Shown here piece after piece: positions 34,886-43,059 of a stretch of 64,000 bases of DNA. This stretch comes from Streptomyces gossypii (GTDB lineage Bacteria; Actinomycetota; Actinomycetes; Streptomycetales; Streptomycetaceae), in NCBI RefSeq assembly GCF_025165795.1, contig NZ_JAJAGO010000004.1, positions 186,001-250,000 of the forward strand. The letters are read 5' to 3'. Numbering within the stretch: position 1 is the first letter of the stretch; every line of letters begins with the position of its first letter. Below the pieces are notes generated by a model. That model saw only the letters and a list, made by a program, of their open reading frames with translations. It searched no databases and was not told the origin of the DNA. The translations under genes were made by a program, and so were the position numbers.

Positions 34886-35890
34886 ATGACCGCCAAGATC
34901 AAACCCGCCAAGGGCTGGCCGTACGCGCGCATCCGCGGCGTCGGAGGCTACCGGCCCACCCGGGCGGTGCCGAACGAGGAGATCCTCAAGCACATCGACT
35001 CCTCTGACGAGTGGATCCGCTCTCGCTCCGGCATCGTCTCCCGGCACTGGGCCGGGCCGGACGAGACCATCGCCGAGATGACGCTCGCCGCGTCCGGCAA
35101 GGCGATCGCCGACGCGGGCATCACCGCGGACCAGATCGGCGCAGTGATCATCTCGACCGTCTCGCACTTCAAGCAGACGCCGGCGATCGCCACCGAGATC
35201 GCCTACCGCCTCGGCACCGCCAAGGCCGCCGCGTTCGACATCTCCGCCGCCTGCGCGGGCTTCGGCTACGGGCTCACCATCGCCAAGGGCCTCGTCACCG
35301 AGGGCAGCGCCGAATACGTGCTCGTCGTCGGCGTCGAGAGGCTCTCGGACCTGACGGACCGGACCGACCGCTCCACCGCGTTCCTCTTCGGGGACGGCGC
35401 GGGAGCCGTGGTCATCGGGCCGTCGAAGGAGCCCGGCATCGGCCCCGCGGTCTGGGGCTCGGAGGGCGACAAGAAGGAAGCCATCGAGCAGACCTTCTCC
35501 TGGGAGGAGTACCGCGAGGGCAGCCCCGAGCAGTTCCCGGCGCTCCGCCAGGAGGGCCAGACCGTCTTCCGCTGGGCTGTCTTCCAGATGGCCAAGATCG
35601 CCCAGCAGGCGCTGGACGCCGCCGGCGTGAAGGCGGAAGACCTGGACGTCTTCATTCCGCACCAGGCCAACATGCGGATCATCGACTCGATGGTGAAGAC
35701 ACTCAAACTGCCGGAGCATGTGAAGGTCGCCCGTGACGTGGAGACCACCGGCAACACCTCGGCCGCGTCCATCCCGCTCGCCATGGAGCGCCTGCTGGCG
35801 ACGGGGGAGGCGAAGAGCGGCGACACCGCGCTGCTCATCGGCTTCGGGGCGGGTCTCGTGTACGCGGCGACGGTCGTTACCCTCCCCTAG
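34886..35890 (+). CDS. fabH: 3-oxoacyl-ACP synthase III
   Basis: A 334-residue condensing enzyme that starts chains by joining an acyl-CoA starter to malonyl-ACP. The triad is complete: Cys123 (ISAACAGFGYG), His259 (IPHQAN) and Asn290 (TGNTSAAS). In streptomycetes it favours branched starters; residues controlling that were not analysed. The ATG at 34886 is preceded by TAGGAG. It is second in the fab operon. The 176 bases to acpP are longer than the other gaps and contain direct repeats (35978-36014), which may carry regulation of the second half of the operon. Confidence 0.97.
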   Translation: MTAKIKPAKGWPYARIRGVGGYRPTRAVPNEEILKHIDSSDEWIRSRSGIVSRHWAGPDETIAEMTLAASGKAIADAGITADQIGAVIISTVSHFKQTPAIATEIAYRLGTAKAAAFDISAACAGFGYGLTIAKGLVTEGSAEYVLVVGVERLSDLTDRTDRSTAFLFGDGAGAVVIGPSKEPGIGPAVWGSEGDKKEAIEQTFSWEEYREGSPEQFPALRQEGQTVFRWAVFQMAKIAQQALDAAGVKAEDLDVFIPHQANMRIIDSMVKTLKLPEHVKVARDVETTGNTSAASIPLAMERLLATGEAKSGDTALLIGFGAGLVYAATVVTLP

Positions 35891-35977
35891 GGCAGGTGCG
35901 CCGGGCCACCGCGACACGGTCGGCTCCGGAGCACAGTGCCCGAAGCACCCGAACCACACGAATACAGGCAGTACCCA

Positions 35978-36014
35978 GCAGTAACCCGCGGTACACGCAG
36001 TAACCCGCAGTACA
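35978..36014 (+). repeat. 19-bp-period direct repeat between fabH and acpP
   Basis: Two 18-base copies (35978-35995 and 35997-36014) differ by a single base and repeat with a 19-base period. A partial third copy (GCAGTACCCA) lies at 35968-35977. The acpP ribosome site is 40 bases downstream. It could bind a regulator or affect RNA stability and translation of acpP, which must be made in large excess. Confidence 0.7.
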
Positions 36015-36066
36015 GTTGAGAATTTTCAGATAATTCGCACAGCAGAACCCAAAAGGAGCACCTCAC

Positions 36067-36315
36067 ATGGCCGCCACCAAGGAAGAGATCATCGAGGGTC
36101 TCGCCGAGATCGTCAACGAGATCGCCGGGATCCCCGCCGAGGACGTGCAGGAGGAGAAGTCCTTCACCGATGACCTGGACGTGGACTCGCTTTCCATGGT
36201 CGAGGTCGTCGTCGCCGCCGAGGAGCGCTTCAGCGTGAAGATCCCGGACGACGACGTCAAGAACCTGAAGACGGTCGGCGACGCCACCCAGTACATCCTG
36301 AGCCACCAGGGCTGA
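36067..36315 (+). CDS. acpP: Acyl carrier protein
   Basis: An 82-residue acidic helical carrier that holds growing fatty-acid chains. The phosphopantetheine serine is Ser41 in DVDSLSMVE, the D-S-L motif of primary-metabolism ACPs. The ATG has a strong AAAGGAG site, in keeping with high expression. It is third in fabD-fabH-acpP-fabF; a small gap of 72 bases leads to fabF. Confidence 0.98.
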   Translation: MAATKEEIIEGLAEIVNEIAGIPAEDVQEEKSFTDDLDVDSLSMVEVVVAAEERFSVKIPDDDVKNLKTVGDATQYILSHQG

Positions 36316-36387
36316 GACGGGCTGTCGCCGCTCCGCGGTGGCGTCGACTCGTCACCGCACCCTTCCAACTGTGGAGAAAGTATCCCG

Positions 36388-37680
36388 ATGAACGCGACCC
36401 ACCACGCCGTGGTCGTCACCGGTATCGGCGCAACCACACCGCTGGGTGGCGACAGTACGTCGACCTGGTCGAACATGGTCGCCGGCCAGTCCGGTGTCAG
36501 CAGACTCGAACAGGACTGGGCCACCGAGCTCCCCGTCCGGATCGCGGCCCAGATCGCCGTCGAGCCGACGACCCTCATCCCCCGGCCGCAGGCACGGAAG
36601 CTGGACCGCTCCGGGCAGTTCGCGCTGGTGGCGGCTCGTGAGGCATGGGCCGACGCCGGCTTCTCGGGCAGAGCCGGCGAGGCCGTCGTCGCCGACGACG
36701 GCTCCTCGCCCCTGCCACTGGTGGATCCGGACCGGCTCGGGGTGGCCATCGCCTCCGGCATCGGCGGGGTCACCACCCTGCTCGACCAGTACGACGTGCT
36801 CCGGGAGAAGGGCGCGCGCCGCGTCTCCCCGCACACCGTGCCGATGCTCATGCCCAACAGCCCGTCCGCCAACGTCGGGCTGGAGGTCAACGCTCGCGCC
36901 GGGGTGCACACCCCGGTCAGCGCCTGCGCCTCGGGCTCCGAGGCAATCGGGTACGGCATCGAGATGATCCGCACCGGACGGGCCGACGTGGTCGTCGCGG
37001 GCGGCACGGAAGCGGCGATCCATCCGCTGCCGATCGCCGCCTTCGGCAACATGATGGCCATGTCCAAGGACAACGACAACCCGCAGGGCGCCTCGCGGCC
37101 GTACGACACGGCACGCAACGGCTTCGTCCTCGGCGAGGGCGCGGGCGTGATCGTGCTGGAGTCCGCGGAGCACGCCGCGCGGCGTGGCGCGCGGGTCTAC
37201 GCGGAGGCGGTCGGCCAGGGGATCTCGGCCGACAGCCACCACATCACCCAGCCCGAGCCCAGCGGCCGGGGCATCGCACACGCACTGCAGAACCTGCTGG
37301 ACGGCAGTGACCTCAAGCCCGCCGAGATCGTGCACGTCAACGCGCACGCCACCTCGACCCCGCAGGGGGACGTCGCGGAGCTCAAGGCGCTGCGCAAGGT
37401 GTTCGGTGACGATGTCGACCACATGGCGGTCTCCGCCACCAAGTCGATGACCGGTCATCTGCTGGGCGGCGCGGGCGGCGTCGAGTCCGTGTGCACCGTG
37501 CTGGCGCTCCACCAGCGCCTGGCGCCGCCGACGATCAACATCGAGAACCTCGATCCGGAGGCGGACGCGGACGTCGTGCTGGACAAGGCGCGGGCACTGC
37601 CCGAGGGCCGGATCGCCGCGCTCAACAACTCGTTCGGCTTCGGCGGGCACAACATCGTGCTGGCCTTCCGTACGGTCTGA
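36388..37680 (+). CDS. fabF: 3-oxoacyl-ACP synthase II
   Basis: A 430-residue elongating ketosynthase. Catalytic Cys180 (VSACASGSEAIG), His320 (VNAHATSTPQGD) and His357 (TKSMTGHLLG) are present, as is the final FGFGGHN motif. It extends acyl-ACP by two carbons and completes the core fab operon. A hairpin (37698-37739) follows the stop. The next gene, DUF3145, is convergent. Confidence 0.97.
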   Translation: MNATHHAVVVTGIGATTPLGGDSTSTWSNMVAGQSGVSRLEQDWATELPVRIAAQIAVEPTTLIPRPQARKLDRSGQFALVAAREAWADAGFSGRAGEAVVADDGSSPLPLVDPDRLGVAIASGIGGVTTLLDQYDVLREKGARRVSPHTVPMLMPNSPSANVGLEVNARAGVHTPVSACASGSEAIGYGIEMIRTGRADVVVAGGTEAAIHPLPIAAFGNMMAMSKDNDNPQGASRPYDTARNGFVLGEGAGVIVLESAEHAARRGARVYAEAVGQGISADSHHITQPEPSGRGIAHALQNLLDGSDLKPAEIVHVNAHATSTPQGDVAELKALRKVFGDDVDHMAVSATKSMTGHLLGGAGGVESVCTVLALHQRLAPPTINIENLDPEADADVVLDKARALPEGRIAALNNSFGFGGHNIVLAFRTV

Positions 37681-37697
37681 GCAACCGTCACGGCACG

Positions 37698-37739
37698 AAG
37701 GCCCGCTCGCATCCGGTAACCGGCATGCGGGCGGGCCTT
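37698..37739 (+). terminator. Terminator after fabF
   Basis: A 15-base stem (37698-37712 with 37725-37739) with one wobble pair and a 12-base loop, 17 bases after the fabF stop. It lies between convergent fabF and DUF3145 and could serve both. Confidence 0.75.
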
Positions 37740-37798
37740 CCGGCGTACGGCCGCGGGACTGGTGGCCCGTCAAACCCGTTTAACCCGTTAAAACACTG

Positions 37799-38296
37799 TC
37801 AGACCACCTGGTGCAACCAGCGCACCGGGGCTCCTTCACCGGCGTGTCGGAACGGCTCCAGTTCGTCGTCCCAGGGCTTGCCCAGCAGCCGGGAGATCTC
37901 CGCCTCCAGGTTGCTCTCACCTCGTGAGGAACGGGCGGCGGCGGCGCGCAGCCGGTCCTCGGGGATGAGGATGTCCCCGTGGATGCCGGTGACGGCGTGG
38001 AAGATGCCCAGCTCGGGTGTGGAGCTGTAGCGCTCGCCCTCGGCGGTGGCACAGGGCTCGGCGGTCACCTCGAAGCGCAGCAGATGCCAGCCGCGCAGTG
38101 CGGAGGCGAGCTTGGAGGCGGTGCCGGGATCGCCCTGCCAGGAGAACTCGGCGCGCCAGGTGCCGGGGGAAGCCGGCTGTCTGATCCAGTCGAGGCTGAC
38201 GCGGGCGCCGAGAACGCCCGCGACGGCCCATTCGACATGCGGGCACAACGCGCGGGGCGCGGAATGCACGAACAGGACTCCACGTGTCGTCGTCAC
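37799..38296 (-). CDS. DUF3145 family protein
   Basis: A 165-residue soluble protein matching DUF3145: GVLFVHSAPRALCPHVEWAV at the N-terminus, SLDWIRQPASPGTWRAEFSW and LGIFHAVTGIHGDILIPEDR further on. The function is unknown. In Streptomyces it lies next to the fab operon, as it does here. It starts at a GTG and is convergent with fabF. There are no catalytic motifs that I recognise. Confidence 0.88.
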   Translation of the reverse strand: MTTTRGVLFVHSAPRALCPHVEWAVAGVLGARVSLDWIRQPASPGTWRAEFSWQGDPGTASKLASALRGWHLLRFEVTAEPCATAEGERYSSTPELGIFHAVTGIHGDILIPEDRLRAAAARSSRGESNLEAEISRLLGKPWDDELEPFRHAGEGAPVRWLHQVV

Positions 38297-38596
38297 CGGG
38301 ACCTCCAGTGCGGTTCGAGGTTCGCCTTCCCCAGGTGGCCTCGATTTCTACCGGTCACACGCCGGATCGGCGCCTGACATTTTTCACCATCGGGCACGCC
38401 TCCACCAGCTCCCGAGGTTACGAACAGTAAACACCATTGCGGGCAATTATCCCTTAAAGGGACATGGGGTGACGTCGCGTAATATTCGTTTGCCGACGTC
38501 CGCTCGCAGGCACACCTCTGGAGAAAAGCTACCCTGCGGCGGAGGAAGGCGAGTGACGTACCGTCGGACAGGGGACCGAGAATCAAGGGGAGTCGG
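38297..38596. other. Intergenic, promoter region for SGNH lipoprotein and DUF3145
   Basis: 300 bases between divergent genes, more AT-rich than its surroundings (38381-38500). It must contain both promoters. A short dyad TGACGTC (about 38471) and a related GACGTCC (about 38498) are visible. No gene or strong hairpin was found. Confidence 0.4.
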
Positions 38597-39529
38597 ATGC
38601 GGCGCAGCCCGGGGGCAAAGACGGACGGCTCGGGCCGGACCCGTGTCACCGCAACGGGGGCGGCAGTCGCCCTCCTCATCGGCGGACTGTCGTTCGCCGC
38701 CTGCGGCGACGACGACTCACCGGGCAGAACCGACGCCCAGCCAAAGGCGCGCCGCGCGCAAGCCTCGCCGCGCCCCTCCCCCACTCCCCCGACCGCCTGG
38801 GATCGAACTCCGGAGTCCCTGGCCGCAGTCGGCGACTCCATCAGCCGTGGGTTCGACGCCTGCTCGCTGCTGTCCGACTGCCCCGAGGTCTCCTGGGCCA
38901 CCGGGGTCGACCCGGACATCAAGAGCCTCGCCCGTCAACTGCTGGAGCGCCCCCGCAAGCAGAGCTGGAACGTCGCGAAGACGGGAGCGGTCATGGCGGA
39001 TCTCCCGGCGCAGATGGAGAGGGCCGCGGCACACGACCCGGACATGGTGACCGTGATGGCCGGCTCCAACGACGCCTGCCAGCCGAGCGCGGCCGAGATG
39101 ACTCCGGTGGCGGAATTCCGCACGGACTTCGAGGAGGCACTGCGGACGCTGCGGCGGGAGCAGCCGAAAACGCAGGTCTATGTGTCGAGCGTGCCGAACC
39201 TGAAGCGGCTGTGGTCGGAGGGGCGGAAGGACCGCATCCGGATGCAGGTCTGGAGGCTGGGAATCTGCCAGTCCATGCTCCAGGACCCGAACGCGACCGG
39301 CAAGGCGGCGGTGGATCGCCGCCAGCAGGTCTACGACCGCGTGGTGGCCTACAACACCGTGCTCGAGGAGGTCTGCGCCGAGGACGAACTGTGCCGCTAC
39401 GACGGGGGCGCCGTCTTCGACTACCGCTTCACGGGTGACGAGCTGAGCAGCTGGGACTGGTTCCACCCCAGCAAGCAGGGGCAGCGGAAGCTCGCCGAGC
39501 TGGCCTACCGGCAGATCACCGCATCCTGA
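38597..39529 (+). CDS. SGNH/GDSL-type lipase-esterase lipoprotein
   Basis: A 310-residue exported hydrolase. A signal peptide ends in a lipobox (LSFAAC, Cys36), so the protein should be lipid-anchored on the outer face of the membrane; a Ser/Pro/Ala-rich spacer follows. SGNH-type motifs are VGDSIS near residue 79 (nucleophile Ser), MAGSND near residue 152, and DWFHPS near residue 293 (His). Substrates of this family include lipids and acylated glycans. It is convergent with the MarR gene; the stop codons are only four bases apart. Confidence 0.85.
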   Translation: MRRSPGAKTDGSGRTRVTATGAAVALLIGGLSFAACGDDDSPGRTDAQPKARRAQASPRPSPTPPTAWDRTPESLAAVGDSISRGFDACSLLSDCPEVSWATGVDPDIKSLARQLLERPRKQSWNVAKTGAVMADLPAQMERAAAHDPDMVTVMAGSNDACQPSAAEMTPVAEFRTDFEEALRTLRREQPKTQVYVSSVPNLKRLWSEGRKDRIRMQVWRLGICQSMLQDPNATGKAAVDRRQQVYDRVVAYNTVLEEVCAEDELCRYDGGAVFDYRFTGDELSSWDWFHPSKQGQRKLAELAYRQITAS

Positions 39530-39533
39530 CGGC

Positions 39534-40016
39534 TCAGCCCTGACTGCCGCTTTCGGCCCCGCCCGCTGAACGGCTCTCCGGCGGGGGGCCGCCGAGCATG
39601 CGCTGGAGCAGATCGCGCAGCAGAGTGCGCTCCAGCGGGGTGAGCCCGGCGAGCGGCTCACGGGCGAAATCCAGCGAACCGCGCAGGAACCCGGCGGTGG
39701 CCCGGCCCTCCTCCGTGGCAGCCGCGACCTTGACCCGGCGGTCCCCCGGATCGGGGCGGCGTTCGACCAGGCCGCGCACCTCCAGGCGGTCGACTATGCC
39801 CGTCACGTTGGACGGCTCGCACTTCAGCGCCTGGGCGATCTTGCGCATGGGCGTGGGCTCGCGCGCCAGGAGTGCCAGCACGCGGGCCTGGGCACCGGTG
39901 AGCGCATGCTCGGCCGCAGCCAGCTCGTACTCCTCGTGGTAGCGCGCGACGACGCTGCCGATGAGGTCGACGACCTCGAGGGTGAGCGGATCGGTAAGCG
40001 GTGTCCGGGATGCCAT
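39534..40016 (-). CDS. MarR-family regulator
   Basis: A 160-residue regulator with a winged helix-turn-helix (about residues 38-100: ALTGAQARVLALLAREPTP, MRKIAQALKCEPSNVTGIVD and the wing ERRPDPGDRRVKV). It has one Cys, at about 65 in the recognition part, and lacks the N-terminal Cys of redox-sensing OhrR. It is divergent from the oxidoreductase gene, with a TGTTTCAG-TAT-CTGAAACA dyad between them, so it probably represses that gene and itself. Confidence 0.88.
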   Translation of the reverse strand: MASRTPLTDPLTLEVVDLIGSVVARYHEEYELAAAEHALTGAQARVLALLAREPTPMRKIAQALKCEPSNVTGIVDRLEVRGLVERRPDPGDRRVKVAAATEEGRATAGFLRGSLDFAREPLAGLTPLERTLLRDLLQRMLGGPPPESRSAGGAESGSQG

Positions 40017-40066
40017 GCCGACAGTCTACCCAATTGCTTGACAGCATGAAATATCCAAGGTCTTAT

Positions 40067-40085
40067 TGTTTCAGTATCTGAAACA
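40067..40085. promoter_or_regulatory. Candidate MarR operator
   Basis: An 8-base inverted repeat, TGTTTCAG and CTGAAACA, with a 3-base spacer, 15 bases before the oxidoreductase start and 51 bases upstream of the MarR start on the other strand. Confidence 0.65.
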
Positions 40086-40099
40086 GTTGGAGGCATCGC

Positions 40100-41176
40100 A
40101 TGACCCCGCCGATCACCCCGCCCCCGTCGCCGGAGTCCGCTTCCGCGGCGGAGCCTCTCCCCACCACCGGCCGCGAGTGGCATCTGACCGCCCGGCCGCA
40201 GGGCTGGCCGGAGCCCTCCGGTTTCGCGCTCCGCGAGGCCCCCGTCGCCGCGCCCGGTGACGGGCAGATCCTGGTGCGCAATCTCTATCTCTCCGTCGAT
40301 CCGTACATGCGCGGTCGGATGGATGACGTGAAGTCCTATGTCCCGCCCTTCCAGCTCGACCACCCGATGGACGGCGGAGCGGTCGGTGTCGTGATCGCCT
40401 CCCGCGCGGCGGGCTTCGCCGTCGGCGACCACGTGCTGCATGGCCTCGGCTGGCGCGAGTTCGCCACTCTCGACGCCCGTCACGCGGTCGTGGTCTCGCC
40501 CGACGCGGCGCCGCTGAGCGCTTATCTGGGAGTGCTGGGCATGACCGGGCTGACCGCCTACTCGGGGCTGCTGAGGGTGGCCTCCTTCAAGGCGGGCGAC
40601 GCCGTCTTCGTCTCCGGCGCCGCGGGCGCCGTGGGCAGTCAGGTCGGCCAGATCGCCCGGTTGAAGGGAGCCTCACGCGTCATCGGCAGCGCGGGCTCCG
40701 ACGACAAGGTGCGGCTGCTGACCGAGGAGCTGGGCTTCGACGCCGCCTTCAACTACAAGCACGGCGATGTGAAGACCCAGCTCAAGGAGGCCGCACCGGA
40801 CGGCATCGACGTCTACTTCGACAACGTCGGCGGCGAGCACCTGGAAGCGGCGATCAGCTCGCTCAACCTCCACGGACGAGCCACCATCTGCGGCATGATC
40901 GCGCAGTACAACGCCACCGAGCCGCCCGCGGCACCGCGCAATCTCGCTCTGGTCATCGGTAAGAGGCTGCGCCTGCAGGGCATGCTCGTCAACGACCACT
41001 CGGACCTCCAGCCGGAGTTCGTCGAGGAGGTCTCGGCCTGGATCCGCTCCGGCGAGCTGAAATACCGCGAAACGCTCGCGCAGGGCATCGACCACGCGCT
41101 GGACGCCTTCCTCGGCATGCTGCGCGGAGAGAACTCGGGCAAGACCGTCGTCCAGCTGGACAGCCCGAACGCCTAG
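40100..41176 (+). CDS. NADP-dependent MDR-family oxidoreductase (PTGR / zeta-crystallin-like)
   Basis: A 358-residue zinc-free medium-chain dehydrogenase/reductase. The cofactor loop is VFVSGAAGAVGSQVGQIARL, the AxxGxxG pattern for NADP. Other marks are DPYMRGRMDD and the tail-loop EPPAAPRNL typical of prostaglandin-reductase-like enzymes, which reduce alkenals and enones. It starts at an ATG behind TTGGAGG. It probably detoxifies reactive carbonyls under the divergent MarR. The ohr gene follows 66 bases later and may be cotranscribed. Confidence 0.9.
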   Translation: MTPPITPPPSPESASAAEPLPTTGREWHLTARPQGWPEPSGFALREAPVAAPGDGQILVRNLYLSVDPYMRGRMDDVKSYVPPFQLDHPMDGGAVGVVIASRAAGFAVGDHVLHGLGWREFATLDARHAVVVSPDAAPLSAYLGVLGMTGLTAYSGLLRVASFKAGDAVFVSGAAGAVGSQVGQIARLKGASRVIGSAGSDDKVRLLTEELGFDAAFNYKHGDVKTQLKEAAPDGIDVYFDNVGGEHLEAAISSLNLHGRATICGMIAQYNATEPPAAPRNLALVIGKRLRLQGMLVNDHSDLQPEFVEEVSAWIRSGELKYRETLAQGIDHALDAFLGMLRGENSGKTVVQLDSPNA

Positions 41177-41242
41177 GATCGAGTAGAGCCTGGGGTTGGT
41201 GGGCGCGAACCCCCCGCTCACCGCACTGCAACAGGAGGATTC

Positions 41243-41671
41243 ATGTCCATCCAGCCGATCGACGTCAAGTACACCGCCGTCGCCACCGCCGAGGGCGGCC
41301 GTGACGGCCGCGTCTCCAGCGATGACAACCAGCTCGACGTCATCGTCAATCCCCCCAAGGAAATGGGCGGCAGCGGTGCGGGGACGAACCCGGAGCAGCT
41401 TTTCGCCGCCGGCTACAGCGCCTGCTTCCAGAGCGCGCTGGGTGTCGTCGCCCGCAGGGAGAAGGCGGACATCACGGGTTCCACCGTGACCGCCGAGGTC
41501 GGCATCGGCAGCACGCCGGAGGGCGGCTTCGGGCTGACGGTCGCGCTCAGCGCCAGCATCCCGAACGTCGACGCGGCCACCGCTCAGGAGCTGCTGGAGA
41601 AGGCGCACCAGGTGTGCCCCTACTCCAACGCCACCCGCGGCAACATCGAGGTCTCCCTCAGCATCGTCTGA
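41243..41671 (+). CDS. ohr: Organic hydroperoxide resistance protein
   Basis: A 142-residue OsmC/Ohr-family thiol peroxidase that reduces organic hydroperoxides. The two redox cysteines are Cys61 (YSACFQSAL) and Cys125 (QVCPYSNATRGN), at the usual positions; the catalytic Arg in TAEGGRDGRV is also present. The ATG at 41243 follows ACAGGAGG. It lies downstream of the oxidoreductase, both under a possible MarR control, together forming a small peroxide/carbonyl defence unit. Confidence 0.95.
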   Translation: MSIQPIDVKYTAVATAEGGRDGRVSSDDNQLDVIVNPPKEMGGSGAGTNPEQLFAAGYSACFQSALGVVARREKADITGSTVTAEVGIGSTPEGGFGLTVALSASIPNVDAATAQELLEKAHQVCPYSNATRGNIEVSLSIV

Positions 41672-41678
41672 TTCGGGG

Positions 41679-41820
41679 CCGTTTGGGCCGTGGGGGGGGG
41701 CCCCCCGCCCCGGGGGGGCCCCCCCCCCCCCACCCCCCCCCCCCCCCCGCCCAAACGGGGGGTTGTTTTGTTGGGGGGCTTTTGGGGCGGGGGGGCCCCC
41801 CCGGCCGCGGGGGGCGCCCA
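41679..41820. other. Homopolymer G/C-run region, likely sequence error
   Basis: About 140 bases of long C and G runs (9 G at 41692-41700, 13 C at 41719-41731, 16 C at 41733-41748), unlike any other part of the window. A GTTTGGGC/GCCCAAAC pair at about 41681 and 41749 suggests a strong hairpin terminator between ohr and the dehydrogenase. The run structure looks like failed base calling around that hairpin. Treat the sequence here as unreliable. Confidence 0.7.
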
Positions 41821-41850
41821 CCACGGCACCATCACCCACCGCGACAGGAC

Positions 41851-42870
41851 CTAAGGTGTGAGCAGCACCTTGCCGACCGCCGGATCTTCGCTGCCGACCA
41901 GTGCCATGGCCTCGCCGAAGGCGGTGAGCGGCAGCTCATGGGTGATCAGCGGGACGGGGTCCAGAAAACCGGCTTCCCATGCCCGGACGGCATGGGACCA
42001 GGCCGAGGGCGGCGCACCGAAGACGGCCCGGACGGTGAGCTGGCCCTCGACGAGATGCTCCGGGTCGATCCCCTCCGCTCCGGGCCCGAACATCCCGGTG
42101 AGGACGACACGCCCGCCGCGCCGCACCAGCAGGCACGCCTCCTGCGCCGCGCTGAACGCGCCCGCCGCCTCGACCACAAGGTCGAATCGCCCGTACGAGA
42201 CGCTGTTCTCCCCCGGAGGGCCAGCCTGGGTCGCTCCCATCCTCAGTGCCCGTTCGCATCGCTGGACGCGGGGGTCGATCGCCACTAACTCGGCGGGTGA
42301 GCAGGCAGCGAGCAGCTGTAACGCCAGCAGGCCGAGGGTGCCCGCACCCACCACGGCGATCCGGTCGCCCGGCCGGGGCACCCCGGCGAGCACGGCCGCA
42401 GCGCTCACCGCCGCGGGCGCCAGCAGAGCCGCGGCCCGCAGATCGGCGCAGTCGGCCAGGACATGAAGCAGCCGGGCGGGCACCAGCAGAGAGTCGCCGA
42501 AGGCGCCTGGCCGGGTGAAACCAGTCTCCTCGTAACCTCGTGTGCACAGGTTGCCGGCGCCCTCCCGGCAGCGGTCGCAGACCAGGCAGGCGCGGAAGCC
42601 CTCGGCCACCACCTTGCGGCCGAGCAGCTCCGGCGGTGCCCCCTCCCCCACGGCGTCGACGGTGCCGGACCACTCGTGGCCGGGGATGACGGGGTAGCGG
42701 ACGAGCGCCGGGGGGCGGGTGCCGTCGTACAGCTCCCGGTCACTGCGGCTGACGCCCGCGGTGTGCACGGTGACTCGTGCCTCCCCGGGCCCCGGTTCGG
42801 CCTGCGGTCCGCTCACCAGCCGGTGTTCGCCGGGTCTGTCGATGACGATCGCTCGGGCGGATGCGCTCAC
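41851..42870 (-). CDS. Zinc-dependent medium-chain alcohol dehydrogenase
   Basis: A 339-residue dehydrogenase. The catalytic zinc ligand region GHEWSGTVDAVGEG and the structural zinc cysteines CLVCDRCREGAGNLC are present, and the cofactor site is AVVGAGTLGLLALQLL. It is of the sorbitol/threonine dehydrogenase type; the substrate is unclear. It starts at a GTG at 42870 (VSASARAIVID) behind AAGGCAGG. It is downstream of the PucR-type gene on the same strand, 189 bases away. Its terminal region abuts the unreliable G/C-run stretch, but the stop codon looks intact. Confidence 0.88.
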   Translation of the reverse strand: MSASARAIVIDRPGEHRLVSGPQAEPGPGEARVTVHTAGVSRSDRELYDGTRPPALVRYPVIPGHEWSGTVDAVGEGAPPELLGRKVVAEGFRACLVCDRCREGAGNLCTRGYEETGFTRPGAFGDSLLVPARLLHVLADCADLRAAALLAPAAVSAAAVLAGVPRPGDRIAVVGAGTLGLLALQLLAACSPAELVAIDPRVQRCERALRMGATQAGPPGENSVSYGRFDLVVEAAGAFSAAQEACLLVRRGGRVVLTGMFGPGAEGIDPEHLVEGQLTVRAVFGAPPSAWSHAVRAWEAGFLDPVPLITHELPLTAFGEAMALVGSEDPAVGKVLLTP

Positions 42871-43059
42871 TTGGGGCCTGCCTTGTCGAGGGGGTTGTGT
42901 TCTCCCAGCCACCGGCCCGTCATGCCGAACCGGGTCTGCTGGTGGGGGAATTGTGCCGCCGCCCGCCGCCCCGCCCGACCAGCCGCCCGGCCAGCCGCGT
43001 GCCATCCGCCCCGGCCATCCATCCGTTGGCCGCACGCGGCCCCGTACGGCTCCTGCCCC

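Noticed and set aside
39534..40016. Identification of the MarR gene as ohrR
   Set aside because: The N-terminal sensing cysteine of OhrR is missing, and the operator faces the oxidoreductase rather than ohr.
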